Of a stretch of DNA of 64,000 bases, positions 31,826 through 42,475 are shown piece by piece. The DNA lies in NCBI RefSeq assembly GCF_900099805.1, contig NZ_FNDR01000013.1:117466-181465 (forward strand), read 5' to 3'. The DNA comes from Variovorax sp. OV700. Its GTDB lineage: Bacteria > Pseudomonadota > Gammaproteobacteria > Burkholderiales > Burkholderiaceae_C. Position numbers and translations under genes: made by a program. The notes beneath the pieces were generated by a model that was not told the origin of the DNA, ran no database searches, and saw nothing but the letters and a program-made list of their open reading frames with translations. Numbering within the stretch: the stretch's first letter is position 1; the number at the start of each line of letters is the position of its first letter.

Positions 31826-31910
31826 CCAGGCTCGCCCCGGGCTTCGCGCTCCCGGCTGATTGACGGCATCTGTGACGCCGCCTAGGCTGGCTGCGCAAAG
31901 GAAGCCCATC

Positions 31911-32720
31911 ATGAACAACAAACTCCCCATGCGCTGGATCGGCATCGGCGCCATCGCCTTGGCCTTGCCGCTCGCAGCGGCGGCGCAACAGGCCTTCACG
32001 CGCGGCGCCGTCAATTTGCGGGCCGGCCCCTCGGGCGACTATCCGTTGGTGGCTCGTTTGGCGCCGGGCCAGCCGCTCGACGTGATCGGCTGCACCGGCG
32101 GCTACAGCTGGTGCGACGTGGTGCTGCCCGACGGCGGACGCGGCTGGATCTGGGCCAGGAGCCTGGACTACGCCTACCAGGAGCGGCGCGTACCGCTGGC
32201 GACCTACGGGGCGGTGATCGGCGTGCCCATCGTGACCTTCGTGATCGGCAGCTACTGGGCGGACTACTACCGCGACCGGCCCTGGTATGGCGAACGGCGC
32301 TGGTGGGGCGGCCGGCCGCCGCCTCCGCCGGTACCCGGTTGGGCGCCGCCGCCGCCGGTGCGTCCCGCCTGGCAACCCAAGCCATGGCCAGGCCCTGGTT
32401 TCAAACCCGCACCGGGCCCCGGCTTTCGGCCGCAACCCGGGCCGGGCTACCGCGCGCCGCATCCGGGACCCGGCTACCGGGCGCCGGCGGACCCAGGCTT
32501 CAAGCCGCCCCGGCCCCAGCCGGCAATCCGGCCCGGACCGCCGCCGGGGCAACCTCAAATGCATCAACGCGGCGGGCGGCCTGAAGGCGGGGGAGGCGGT
32601 GGTGGCGGTGGAGGCGGGCGCGCGCATGGCGGCGGTGAAGGTGGCGGCAAGGGTGGCGGCCATGGGGGAGGCCACGGTGGCGGCGGAGGCAAGGGCGGCG
32701 GCCACGGCCATCGCGACTAG
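31911..32720 (+). CDS. SH3-domain exported protein with Pro-rich and Gly/His-rich tails
   Basis: A 269-aa protein: signal peptide (residues 1-27, ends AAAAQQ), a bacterial SH3 domain (~residues 28-90; AVNLRAGPSGDYPLVARL, GCTGGYSWCDVVLPDGGRGWIWA), one hydrophobic segment (GAVIGVPIVTFVIG), then low-complexity sequence: repeats of PGPGFKP/PGPGYRAP and a C-terminal tail of glycine, histidine and lysine (GGGHGGGHGG). The SH3 domain suggests binding in the cell wall region; the tail may bind metal or nucleic acid, but nothing proves this. ATG 31911 follows AAGGAAG. It lies between the two halves of metH. Confidence 0.8.
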   Translation: MNNKLPMRWIGIGAIALALPLAAAAQQAFTRGAVNLRAGPSGDYPLVARLAPGQPLDVIGCTGGYSWCDVVLPDGGRGWIWARSLDYAYQERRVPLATYGAVIGVPIVTFVIGSYWADYYRDRPWYGERRWWGGRPPPPPVPGWAPPPPVRPAWQPKPWPGPGFKPAPGPGFRPQPGPGYRAPHPGPGYRAPADPGFKPPRPQPAIRPGPPPGQPQMHQRGGRPEGGGGGGGGGGGRAHGGGEGGGKGGGHGGGHGGGGGKGGGHGHRD

Positions 32721-33638
32721 CTAACCGGGGGCCGCAAGGCCCGCCGCGGCCTGCCGGTCGCGCGCAATGAGCGCCACGAAGCGCTGCGCCCCCAGGCCCA
32801 GCGGCCGCTCGCGCGACCACACCACGTCGACCCACAGGTCCAGCCCGTTGCTGAGGTTCTCGAACGGAATCTCGACCAGCGCGCCCGCGGCCACGTGGGG
32901 CTTGGCAAAGTTGCGCGGCAGCCAACCCCAGCCGAGGCCGGCGGTGATCAGGCTCAGCGCGGCCAGCGCGTTGTCGGTGCGCCAGACATGGCGCGCGAAC
33001 ACGAAGCGCGGGTCGCTCGTTGCAAGGTCGCGCCCGGCCACCACGATCTGGCGGGTGTTCGTGAGGTGCTCTTCGCGCAGGCGCTCGCCGGCGGCCGCCT
33101 GCAGCACCGGATGGTTGGGCGCCATCACGGCCACCATGGTGTCGCTGCCCACTTCCTGGAAACCTTCGCGCCCGTCGAGGCTCGGGCGCTCGAACACCAA
33201 TGCCAGTTGCGCGCGGCCGCTGTGCAGCAGTGCCAGCGCGTCGGCTTGCGGGGCGGCGAACACCTCGACCTGCAGCAGCGGATATTCCTCGGCCAACGCG
33301 GCCAGCGGTCCGCTCCAGGGCGCGGCCAGCAGCTCGGGCGCAATCGCCAGCGTGAGGCGGTTCTCGAGCCCCTGGGTAAGCGCCAAGGCCTGAACCTGCA
33401 ATTGCTTGAGTTGGGCGGCCAAAAGCCGCGCCTGCGGCTCCAGCGAATGGGCGGCGGCGGTCGGCTGCGGCTCGCGGCCGCTGCGGTCGAAGAGGGGCAG
33501 GGCCAGTTCGGCCTCGAGGTTGGCAATGGCCATGCTCACGGCCGACGGCACCTTGCGCAGCGCACGCGCCGCGGCCGAAAAGGAGCCGTGGTCGATCACG
33601 GCCAGGAAGACTTCGACGTTGTCGCTGGAGAAGGCCAC
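32721..33638 (-). CDS. LysR-family regulator, divergent from a PACE efflux gene
   Basis: A 305-aa LysR protein. Winged helix-turn-helix: NVEVFLAVIDHGSFSAAARAL, VPSAVSMAIANLEAELALPLF (read in parts). The effector domain runs from ~residue 90 with LTLAIAPELLAAPW and GLGWGWLPRNFA. PACE-family transporter genes are commonly paired with a divergent LysR gene, as here with the gene at 33745, so this is probably its activator. The 106-base intergenic region is AT-rich and contains a palindrome around AAGTTAACTT. The stop at 32721 abuts the stop of the SH3 gene. Confidence 0.9.
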   Translation of the reverse strand: MAFSSDNVEVFLAVIDHGSFSAAARALRKVPSAVSMAIANLEAELALPLFDRSGREPQPTAAAHSLEPQARLLAAQLKQLQVQALALTQGLENRLTLAIAPELLAAPWSGPLAALAEEYPLLQVEVFAAPQADALALLHSGRAQLALVFERPSLDGREGFQEVGSDTMVAVMAPNHPVLQAAAGERLREEHLTNTRQIVVAGRDLATSDPRFVFARHVWRTDNALAALSLITAGLGWGWLPRNFAKPHVAAGALVEIPFENLSNGLDLWVDVVWSRERPLGLGAQRFVALIARDRQAAAGLAAPG

Positions 33639-33663
33639 GGCTGCACCCCATCTATCAATAAAA

Positions 33664-33690
33664 CTGAAATAAGTTAACTTTTTATATCAG
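33664..33690. promoter_or_regulatory. AT-rich palindrome in the LysR/PACE intergenic region
   Basis: CTGA-aat-AAGTTAACTT-tttata-TCAG: a perfect 10-bp palindrome inside a looser outer pair (CTGA/TCAG), in a stretch far richer in A and T than the surrounding DNA. It is the best candidate for the LysR binding site controlling both divergent genes. Confidence 0.5.
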
Positions 33691-33744
33691 TAAACAGCAA
33701 ATAAAGTACAGACATTGCCTTTTGAACCGCCGGAGAACAGAGCC

Positions 33745-34200
33745 ATGCAGGGGTTTCAGCGTCGAGTCGTCTACATCACCCTTTACGAAGGGATCGCCAT
33801 CGTGGCCGCCAGTGCCGGCCTGGCGCTGATGACGGACGCCGGGCTCGGGCATTCCGGCGTGCTGGCGGTGGCCGCCTCGGTCATCGCGGTGATCTGGAAC
33901 CTGGTTTTCAACGCCCTGTTCGAGCGCTGGGAGTCGCGCCAGGCGGTGCGCGGGCGCAGCGTGCGCCGGCGCGTTGCCCATGCCATCGGCTTCGAGGGCG
34001 GGCTGATCGCGTTCCTGGTGCCGCTCTTTGCCTGGGGCTTGGGCGTGTCGCTTTGGCAGGCGCTGGTGATGGACCTGGGGCTGGTGGTGTTCTTCCTGGT
34101 CTACACCTTCGTCTTCAACTGGGCCTTCGACCGGGTGTTCGGGCTGCCGGCTTCGGCCGCACCTCGGGGGCCAGCGTCCGTGGCCGGGCAGGGGGCCTGA
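33745..34200 (+). CDS. PACE-family multidrug efflux transporter
   Basis: A 151-aa inner-membrane protein with two tandem bacterial transmembrane pair domains, four helices in all. The first pair has RRVVYITLYEGIAIVAASAG and SVIAVIWNLVFNALFERWE; the second repeats the layout with RRVAHAIGFEGGLIAFLVPL and YTFVFNWAFDRVFG. The conserved glutamate of helix 1 (LYEG, and FEGG in repeat 2) and the W-N motifs match the proteobacterial antimicrobial compound efflux family (AceI type), which exports biocides such as chlorhexidine or short diamines. GGAG lies 10 bases before ATG 33745. Divergent LysR gene. Confidence 0.9.
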   Translation: MQGFQRRVVYITLYEGIAIVAASAGLALMTDAGLGHSGVLAVAASVIAVIWNLVFNALFERWESRQAVRGRSVRRRVAHAIGFEGGLIAFLVPLFAWGLGVSLWQALVMDLGLVVFFLVYTFVFNWAFDRVFGLPASAAPRGPASVAGQGA

Positions 34201-34248
34201 ACGCCCCTCACGGCCGCGGCCCTTGCCGCAGCCGGTAAAATTGCGCTC

Positions 34249-34375
34249 CCTTCCAAGGAGCGTTGCAGCGGCGGCCCACATCACGAGGCCCGCCGTCAGG
34301 CTTGGAAGGCGCCCTGTTGGCCGGGGCGCAAGCCGCAAACGACGCTCACCTGACGTTTTTTCCTGCACAGGTGAG
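34249..34375 (+). promoter_or_regulatory. S-adenosylhomocysteine (SAH) riboswitch with ribosome-binding-site switch
   Basis: P1 pairs CCTTCCAAG (34249-34257) with CTTGGAAGG (34301-34309) perfectly. The conserved GAGCGTTGC segment (34258-34266) follows P1, and GAGCGT pairs with ACGCTC (34342-34347) to close the pseudoknot, the arrangement known for SAH riboswitches. Downstream, CTCACCTG (34345-34352) can instead pair with CAGGTGAG (34368-34375), which contains the ribosome-binding site AGGTGAG of the metH gene at 34382. Ligand binding would hold the ACGCTC strand in the pseudoknot and free the ribosome-binding site, so high SAH turns the gene on, as expected for this class. Confidence 0.88.
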
Positions 34376-34381
34376 CCCCCA

Positions 34382-37129
<2,748 letters not shown>

Positions 37130-37181
37130 ACCTGCCGGCCGGCATGGCCGACCGGCGCCGGGAGTTGTTATTCAGAAGTTG

Positions 37182-38993
37182 ATGTTTGCCGCCGCGCACT
37201 ACGCGGCATTGGCTGTCTTTGTCCTCGCCTGCTGGGGCTTCGGGCGCGCGCTGCTGGCGCGCCTCGCGCCGCCGCCGCGCCGGGATGCCTGGCTCGAAGC
37301 GGCCATGGCCGCGACCCTGGGCGTCGGTCTCTTCATCTGCGCGTTCCAGGTGCTGGCGATCTTCGGTGCGTTCAAGGTCGGCGCCACCGTGGCGCTGATC
37401 GTTGCCGGTGTCGTGGCCGCCGCGCTTCAGCTGCGCCCCTGGTGGCGCACCGTTCGAGATTCAGCGGCGCCCGCCGCGCCATGGACCCGCGCCGACAAGA
37501 TCGCGGCCATTGCATTGGCCCTGGTGGCGCTGCCCGCACTCGCCGCGCCACTCGCGCCACCCGCCGCCTTCGACGAGTTGATGTACCACCTGCCCTATGC
37601 GCGCCAGGTGGCGCAGCAGGGCGCGTTAGGCATCCACGAGTGGCTGCGCTACCCCTGGTTTCCGTACAACTACAACCTGCTCTATGCCGCCGCGCTGCAG
37701 GTGGGCGACGACGTGCTGCCGCATTTTCTCAATGCGCTGGCGGGCCTGACTTCGGCTGTCATGGTCTTGCGCCTCGGCCTCCAGCACACGAACCGGCTCA
37801 CGGCCTTGATCGGCACGGCCGTCTGGATCGGCATCGGCGACTATTCGAATGCGCTGATCGACATGGGCGTGGCGCTCTTCGTGCTTGGCGCCTGCGTGGC
37901 GCTGTGGTGGTGGCGCGAGTCGCAGCCGGTGCAGGCGGGCATGCGCTGGTTGAGCCTCGCGGCGTTCTGCCTTGGCGTGGCGGCGGGGTCGAAATACCAG
38001 GCGCTCACCTTCCTGCCGCTGGTGGCGCTGTTCGTCGTCTGGCACGAGCGCCGGCCCAAGGCCTGGGCGCTGGCGCTGCTTTGCTTCCTGATTCCGTGCG
38101 TGTACTGGTATGCGCGCAACGCCATCATGACCGGCGATCCGTTCAATCCCATTGGTGCGCGCGTGTTCGGTTTTACCGAGTGGATTCCTGCCGACTACGT
38201 GCAGCAGGTGGCCGACGTGCGCGACCATGCGGCGCGGCCCAATGCGCTGATCTGGGCGGTGTTTTTGGCGCCCTTCAGCGTGCTGTGGAAGCGCTCGGCC
38301 GCCGTGCGCGCAGCGGGCTGGTTCTGCTTCTATTCCGTCGCCGTGTGGCTGGTGACCTCACGCTACCCTCGCTATCTCACAGCATCATTTCCGTTGCTCG
38401 CGCTGATGGCGGCCATCGGCTGGCAGGTGCTGTTCGGCTGGATCGCCACGGGTCTGCGCCGCGCGTTCGGTGGCAAGGGTGCGGCCGCCGCCGATGCAGG
38501 CGCTGAAGCACCTGCCGCCGCAGCACCCGCCGGCCGCCTCGGCCTTGCCGGCGACTGGATCGTCGTGCTGCTCGTGGCCGCGCTGGCCGCAGTGTCGATG
38601 AAGCAGACCGCCATCAAGGTCGCGATGATCTCGCCCACGCCCGAAACGCGCGAGGCCTTCCTGCGCCAGCACGTGCCGGGCTATGCCGCCATGGACTACC
38701 TGCGCCAGCATGCCAACGGGCGCGTCTACCAGATTGCGCTGAACGAGGCGATCTATTACGGTCCCAATCCGATCTGGGGCGATACGCTTGGCCCGTGGCG
38801 CTACCGCGATTTCCTGCTGCTGCCTCCGGGCGACATGGCGGTCAAGCTCGCAGGGCTGGGTTTCACGGCCATCGTCATGCCCACCTCGATGGTGCCCACG
38901 CTCGCCACCCGGCCCGGCTTCGACCAGCATTTCGCCCTGCTGTATGAAAAAGACGGCGGCCGGGCCTATCGCATTCTTTCGACCGCACCATGA
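37182..38993 (+). CDS. Membrane glycosyltransferase, GT-C type
   Basis: A 603-aa polytopic protein with about ten transmembrane helices and a C-terminal soluble domain (from ~residue 480). The first loop carries APPAAFDELMYHLPYARQVA, whose DE pair and tyrosine fit the catalytic loop of GT-C enzymes that use polyprenyl-phosphate sugars (PMT/ArnT/GT39-like). It overlaps the GT2 gene by four bases (ATGA), which in turn overlaps the GtrA gene. The three probably work as one machine: GT2 loads a sugar on undecaprenyl phosphate, GtrA flips it and this protein transfers it to a periplasmic acceptor such as O-antigen. The acceptor is unknown. Confidence 0.75.
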   Translation: MFAAAHYAALAVFVLACWGFGRALLARLAPPPRRDAWLEAAMAATLGVGLFICAFQVLAIFGAFKVGATVALIVAGVVAAALQLRPWWRTVRDSAAPAAPWTRADKIAAIALALVALPALAAPLAPPAAFDELMYHLPYARQVAQQGALGIHEWLRYPWFPYNYNLLYAAALQVGDDVLPHFLNALAGLTSAVMVLRLGLQHTNRLTALIGTAVWIGIGDYSNALIDMGVALFVLGACVALWWWRESQPVQAGMRWLSLAAFCLGVAAGSKYQALTFLPLVALFVVWHERRPKAWALALLCFLIPCVYWYARNAIMTGDPFNPIGARVFGFTEWIPADYVQQVADVRDHAARPNALIWAVFLAPFSVLWKRSAAVRAAGWFCFYSVAVWLVTSRYPRYLTASFPLLALMAAIGWQVLFGWIATGLRRAFGGKGAAAADAGAEAPAAAAPAGRLGLAGDWIVVLLVAALAAVSMKQTAIKVAMISPTPETREAFLRQHVPGYAAMDYLRQHANGRVYQIALNEAIYYGPNPIWGDTLGPWRYRDFLLLPPGDMAVKLAGLGFTAIVMPTSMVPTLATRPGFDQHFALLYEKDGGRAYRILSTAP

Positions 38994-39967
38994 CCGACGA
39001 CAACAACCAATTTGCCGCAGCCCGTGCACCCCTGCGCATCGCAGCGGTGATCCCCTGCTACAACGAGGCGTTGTCGATCGCGCAGGTGGTCGCGCAATTC
39101 CGCGCGGCGCTGCCAGATGCCGAGATCCACGTCTTCGACAACAACTCGAGCGACGACACCGCCGCCATCGCGCGCGAGAGCGGCGCCTTCGTGACGCACG
39201 TGGCGGCGGCCGGCAAGGGCAACGTCGTGCGGCGCATGTTCGCCGACGTCGAGGCTGACGTGTACGTCACGGTCGACGGCGACGCCACTTACGACGTGGC
39301 CAGCGCTCCGCGGCTCGTGGATCTGCTGGTGGAGCGCAACCTGGACATGGTGGTGGGCTGCCGCGTCGACGATGGGCAGAACGCGCTCACCTATCGTGCC
39401 GGCCACCGCTTCGGCAACCGCATGCTCACCGGCGCCGTGGCGCAGCTGTTCGGCGGCGGCCTGACCGACATGCTGTCGGGCTACCGCGTGTTCTCGCGCC
39501 GCTATGCCAAGTCGTTTCCGGCGCTCTCGCACGGCTTCGAGATCGAGACCGAGCTCACGGTGCACGCGCTCGAGTTGCGCATGCCTTATGCCGAACTCGA
39601 CACCACCTACAGCACGCGGCCCGAGGGTTCGCACAGCAAGCTCTCGACGTATCGCGACGGATGGCGCATCCTGCGGACCATCTGCAAGCTGTTCATCAGC
39701 GAACGGCCGCTGCAGTTCTTCACGATCCTTGCGGCAGTGCTCGCGGTGGGCGCCATCGCGCTGGTCATTCCGCTGCTCGTCACCTACCTGCACACCGGCC
39801 TGGTGCCCCGGCTCCCCACGGCGGTGCTGGCGACCGGCGCCATGCTGGCCGCGATGCTGTCGATGGTCTGCGGCGTCGTGATGCACGCCATCCGGCTCGG
39901 CCGCCGCGAGGCCAAGCGGCTGCGCTACCTGGCGACGCCCGGCGTGCGCCACTTCGCCGGCAAATGA
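38990..39967 (+). CDS. Glycosyltransferase family 2 (polyprenyl-phosphate sugar transferase type)
   Basis: A 325-aa protein with an N-terminal GT-A domain: VIPCYNEALSIAQVV, HVFDNNSSDDTA, GKGNVVRRMF, VDGDATYD (metal-binding DGD) and GYRVFSRRYAKSFP. Two transmembrane helices follow (~residues 240-262, FFTILAAVLAVGAIALVI; and ~275-300), the layout of GtrB/DPM-like enzymes that place a sugar on undecaprenyl phosphate at the inner leaflet. The four-base overlap with the gene before and after supports a three-gene module. Confidence 0.88.
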   Translation: MTDDNNQFAAARAPLRIAAVIPCYNEALSIAQVVAQFRAALPDAEIHVFDNNSSDDTAAIARESGAFVTHVAAAGKGNVVRRMFADVEADVYVTVDGDATYDVASAPRLVDLLVERNLDMVVGCRVDDGQNALTYRAGHRFGNRMLTGAVAQLFGGGLTDMLSGYRVFSRRYAKSFPALSHGFEIETELTVHALELRMPYAELDTTYSTRPEGSHSKLSTYRDGWRILRTICKLFISERPLQFFTILAAVLAVGAIALVIPLLVTYLHTGLVPRLPTAVLATGAMLAAMLSMVCGVVMHAIRLGRREAKRLRYLATPGVRHFAGK

Positions 39968-40347
39968 AGCTTGGCCGGCAGTTTCTGTCGTTCGCGGTGG
40001 TGGGCGCGATCGGCTTTGTCGTCGACGTGGCCGTGCTGTACCTCGTCGCGCCGCTGCTGGGCTGGTATGGGGCGCGGGTGCTGTCGTTTCTTGCGGCGGC
40101 AACGGCCACGTGGGCGTTGAACCGGCGCTACACCTTCCGGCGTTCCGAAGCTTCGATGCTGCGCGAGTACCTCGGCTACCTCGTGACCATGCTGGGCGGC
40201 GCGGTCGTCAACTACGGCGCGTATGTGCTCGTGCTGCACTGGGCCACGGGCCCCTGGGCGCCCGCGGCCGGCGTGGCCCTGGGCAGCTGCGCGGGGCTGA
40301 TAGTGAACTTCCTGTCCGCACGCTATCTGGTGTTTCGCGCGAAGTAG
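39964..40347 (+). CDS. GtrA-family membrane protein (lipid-linked sugar flippase type)
   Basis: A 127-aa protein with four transmembrane helices: FLSFAVVGAIGFVVDVAVLYL, VLSFLAAATATWALNRRYTF, YLVTMLGGAVVNYGAYVLVL and GSCAGLIVNFLSARYLVF. The FxxVGxxxxxxD start and the NRRYTF and NFxxxRxxVF motifs define GtrA, thought to move undecaprenyl-phosphate-linked glucose or similar sugars across the membrane. ATG 39964 overlaps the stop of the GT2 gene. Last gene of the module; repeat copy B follows nine bases later. Confidence 0.9.
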   Translation: MKLGRQFLSFAVVGAIGFVVDVAVLYLVAPLLGWYGARVLSFLAAATATWALNRRYTFRRSEASMLREYLGYLVTMLGGAVVNYGAYVLVLHWATGPWAPAAGVALGSCAGLIVNFLSARYLVFRAK

Positions 40348-40355
40348 CAGTGTGG

Positions 40356-40456
40356 CTCCCTCCCCCTCTGGGGGAGGGCTGGGGTGGGGGCACGCGGAGC
40401 ATCCATCGGGCGCTCTGCCTGCCCCCATTCCGACCTTCCCCCAGAGGGGGAAGGAG
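40356..40456. repeat. GC-rich palindromic repeat element, copy B
   Basis: CTCCCTCCCCCTCTGGGGGAG at one end, TTCCCCCAGAGGGGGAAGGAG at the other, with GGGGTGGGGGCA and TGCCCCCATTCC facing inward. About 101 bases. It fills the gap between the convergent gtrA and enamidase genes and could act as a transcription stop through its stems. Confidence 0.85.
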
Positions 40457-40474
40457 AAAGGGAAGCGCTGGCGC

Positions 40475-41674
40475 TCAGTGCGCGCCCGACACCACCACCG
40501 GAATCTCGGTCGCGGGCGGCGTGTTGCGGCTGCGGCCGCAGCGCACGATGCCGTCGATCATCACCATGCCGACTCCCGGAATGTCGCCGAGCTGCACGCT
40601 CTCGAGCAGGCCCGGCGCCGGTGAATGCTGCGCGCGGTCCATGAAGACGAAGTCGGCGTCGCGGCCCACCTCGATGAGCCCGCAGTTGAGCTTGCGGATG
40701 CGCGCCGTGTTGCCGGTGGCAAAGCAGAACACCAGCTCCGCCGGAATGTTGGCGATGGACGACAGCATGGCCACCAAGCGCAGAATGCCCAGCGGCTGCA
40801 CGCCGGACCCCGCGGGCCCGTCGGTGCCGAGGATCACGCGATGCGGGCATTTGAGTTCGAGCGCGGCCTTGGCCGCGGCAATGGCGACCTTCTCGTTGCC
40901 GTTGTGCACGATCTCGATCGCACGCGAGCTCTTCTCGCACAGCTCGCACACATGCGCCTCGGGCAGCGAAGTGTGGCCGCCGTTGATGTGGCCGATGATG
41001 TCGGCGTCGGCCTCCAGCACCACGTCCTTGTCGATCAGGCCGGAGCCCGGAATCGAAGGCCCACCGGTGTGGATGGTGCTCTGGATGCCGTACTTGCGCG
41101 CCCAGGCGACCATTTCCTTGGCCTCGTAGCCGGCTTTCACCGAGCCCAGGCCCACTTCGCCGAGCAGGCCCACGCCGGCTTCGGCGAGTTCCTTGAAGTC
41201 GCTTTCGACCATGCCCTTCTCGATGACCGGCGCGCCCGCCAGCACCTTCACGCCGCCGGGGCGAAAGTTGTCGAACGCGCGCTGCGCGGTGATGGCCAGC
41301 GCCTTCAGGCCCACGATGTCCTTGGGCCGGCCCGGCAGGTGCACTTCGCCGGCCGAGATCATGGTCGTCACCCCGCCGTGCATGGTGGAATCGATCCAGC
41401 CGATCTGGCCCTGACGCGGCGTCCAGTCGCCGAACACCGGGTGCACATGGCTGTCGATAAGGCCCGGTGCCACGCAGGTCTGCTTCGCGTCGATGACGGT
41501 CTTCGCGCCTTCGAGGTCGCAGTCTTTTTCCTTGCCCACCGCAACGATCAGGCCGTCGTTCACCACGATGGTGTCGGCGTCCAGGATGGGCTTGTCGATG
41601 TCGCCCGAGAGCAAGAGCCCGATGTTCTTTATGACGACTTTGCCCGACTTGCCGCCGGCTGCGATTTCTGCCAT
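40475..41674 (-). CDS. ena: Enamidase-like amidohydrolase (1,4,5,6-tetrahydro-6-oxonicotinate ring opening)
   Basis: A 399-aa amidohydrolase-superfamily protein. Metal-site blocks are GLIDSHVHPVFGDWTPRQGQ (HxH), GEVGLGSVKAG, STIHTGGPS, DIIGHINGGHTSLP and ILGTDGPAGSG (catalytic aspartate). These closely resemble, from memory, the enamidase of the nicotinate fermenter Eubacterium barkeri, which opens 6-oxo-1,4,5,6-tetrahydronicotinate to 2-formylglutarate and ammonia. The context agrees: a 6-hydroxynicotinate-reductase homologue and NicAB genes lie in the divergent operon. The first 46 bases overlap the end of the TetR gene. A different cyclic amide remains possible. Confidence 0.8.
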   Translation of the reverse strand: MAEIAAGGKSGKVVIKNIGLLLSGDIDKPILDADTIVVNDGLIVAVGKEKDCDLEGAKTVIDAKQTCVAPGLIDSHVHPVFGDWTPRQGQIGWIDSTMHGGVTTMISAGEVHLPGRPKDIVGLKALAITAQRAFDNFRPGGVKVLAGAPVIEKGMVESDFKELAEAGVGLLGEVGLGSVKAGYEAKEMVAWARKYGIQSTIHTGGPSIPGSGLIDKDVVLEADADIIGHINGGHTSLPEAHVCELCEKSSRAIEIVHNGNEKVAIAAAKAALELKCPHRVILGTDGPAGSGVQPLGILRLVAMLSSIANIPAELVFCFATGNTARIRKLNCGLIEVGRDADFVFMDRAQHSPAPGLLESVQLGDIPGVGMVMIDGIVRCGRSRNTPPATEIPVVVSGAH

Positions 41675-42375
41675 TTTGTGTTGTCCTCGTCGTGGGAGTT
41701 GTCGGGTGCCTCGTCTGCGCGCACGGTGCGCAGCACGGTCTCGATCACGAAGTCTTCCCAGTGCGTGATCGCCTCTGGCGATTCCAGCGGCTCGCCGAGG
41801 AAGGCCGTGAGCGTGTGCCGGTTCGAGGTGTAGAAGTAGCCGGTGGACGCGATCAGCAGGTAGATGTCGCGTGCAATCAGGTTGCTGCGAAACAGGCCCT
41901 GCGCCGTGCCGCTCGCCAGGATTTCTGCAATGATCGCCACCGCCCGCGATGAGTATTCGCGCGCCCGCAGCGACTTGGAGATGTGCCGCCCCTTGTGCAG
42001 GTTCTCGGTGTTCAGGAGCGTGACGAACTCGGGGTTCTTGCGGTAGTAGCCCAGCACGAAGCGGATGACCTCGGTGAGCGCCTCCACGGGCCGCGAGGCG
42101 TCGAGCGCAATGGCGGCCTCGGCATCGTCCATGCGCTTGTAGATGCCTTCGAGCACTGCAATGAAGAGGCCTTCCTTGCTGCCGAAGTAGTAGTAGATCA
42201 TCCGGTCGTACGACTTGGCCGCCTTGGAGATTTTCTCCACGCTGCCGCCGTCGTAGCCGTACTTGGCGAACACTTTGGTCGCCGACTTCAGAATGCTGTC
42301 GCGCGTGGCCTGCGCCGCGGCCTCGCGCACGCCGGTGCGGCGCTGGGGCTTGGTTGCAGCCGGCTTGCGTTCCAT
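41629..42375 (-). CDS. TetR-family regulator of the nicotinate-type cluster
   Basis: A 248-aa TetR protein. DNA-binding domain at residues ~20-75: ATRDSILKSATKVFAKYGYDG, SVEKISKAAKSYDRMIYYYF and GSKEGLFIAVLEGIY (read in parts). The C-terminal domain is of the long type with PEFVTLLNTENLHKGRHI and GLFRSNLIARDIYLLIAS. It ends in a charged, Lys/Ser-rich tail. It is cotranscribed with the enamidase gene (46-base overlap) and lies downstream of fpr, so it probably controls both divergent operons through the palindromes at 43414-43468. A pathway intermediate is the likely ligand. Confidence 0.88.
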   Translation of the reverse strand: MERKPAATKPQRRTGVREAAAQATRDSILKSATKVFAKYGYDGGSVEKISKAAKSYDRMIYYYFGSKEGLFIAVLEGIYKRMDDAEAAIALDASRPVEALTEVIRFVLGYYRKNPEFVTLLNTENLHKGRHISKSLRAREYSSRAVAIIAEILASGTAQGLFRSNLIARDIYLLIASTGYFYTSNRHTLTAFLGEPLESPEAITHWEDFVIETVLRTVRADEAPDNSHDEDNTKWQKSQPAASRAKSS

Positions 42376-42382
42376 TACCGGC

Positions 42383-42472
42383 GGTCGCCGCCGGGCCGCC
42401 CCAAGGCGGACCGCGCCTCCCCCTCGGGGGGTGGAGTTACACGAGCGAAGCGAGTGAAAAGCCGGGGGGCGA
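42383..42472. repeat. GC-rich extragenic element between tetR and fpr
   Basis: Contains the stem CGCCTCCCCCTCGGGGGGTGG and the arms CCGCCGGGCCGCCCC/GGCGGACCGCG, then ACACGAGCGAAGCGAGTGAAAAG, itself a small inverted repeat (CGAGCGAAGCGAG). It resembles the family of the 26570/40356/57743 elements only in its C/G runs. It lies between two genes on the same strand and may reduce read-through. Confidence 0.5.
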
Positions 42473-42475
42473 ACA

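Noticed and set aside
37134..37156. GC-rich hairpin after metH as a terminator
   Set aside because: The stem is good but no T run follows, so a rho-independent terminator cannot be claimed.
40475..41674. Imidazolonepropionase or dihydroorotase instead of enamidase
   Set aside because: The HxH context, the GEVGLGSVKAG segment and the neighbours differ from HutI (present elsewhere in the window) and from pyrimidine enzymes; enamidase fits best, though not proven.
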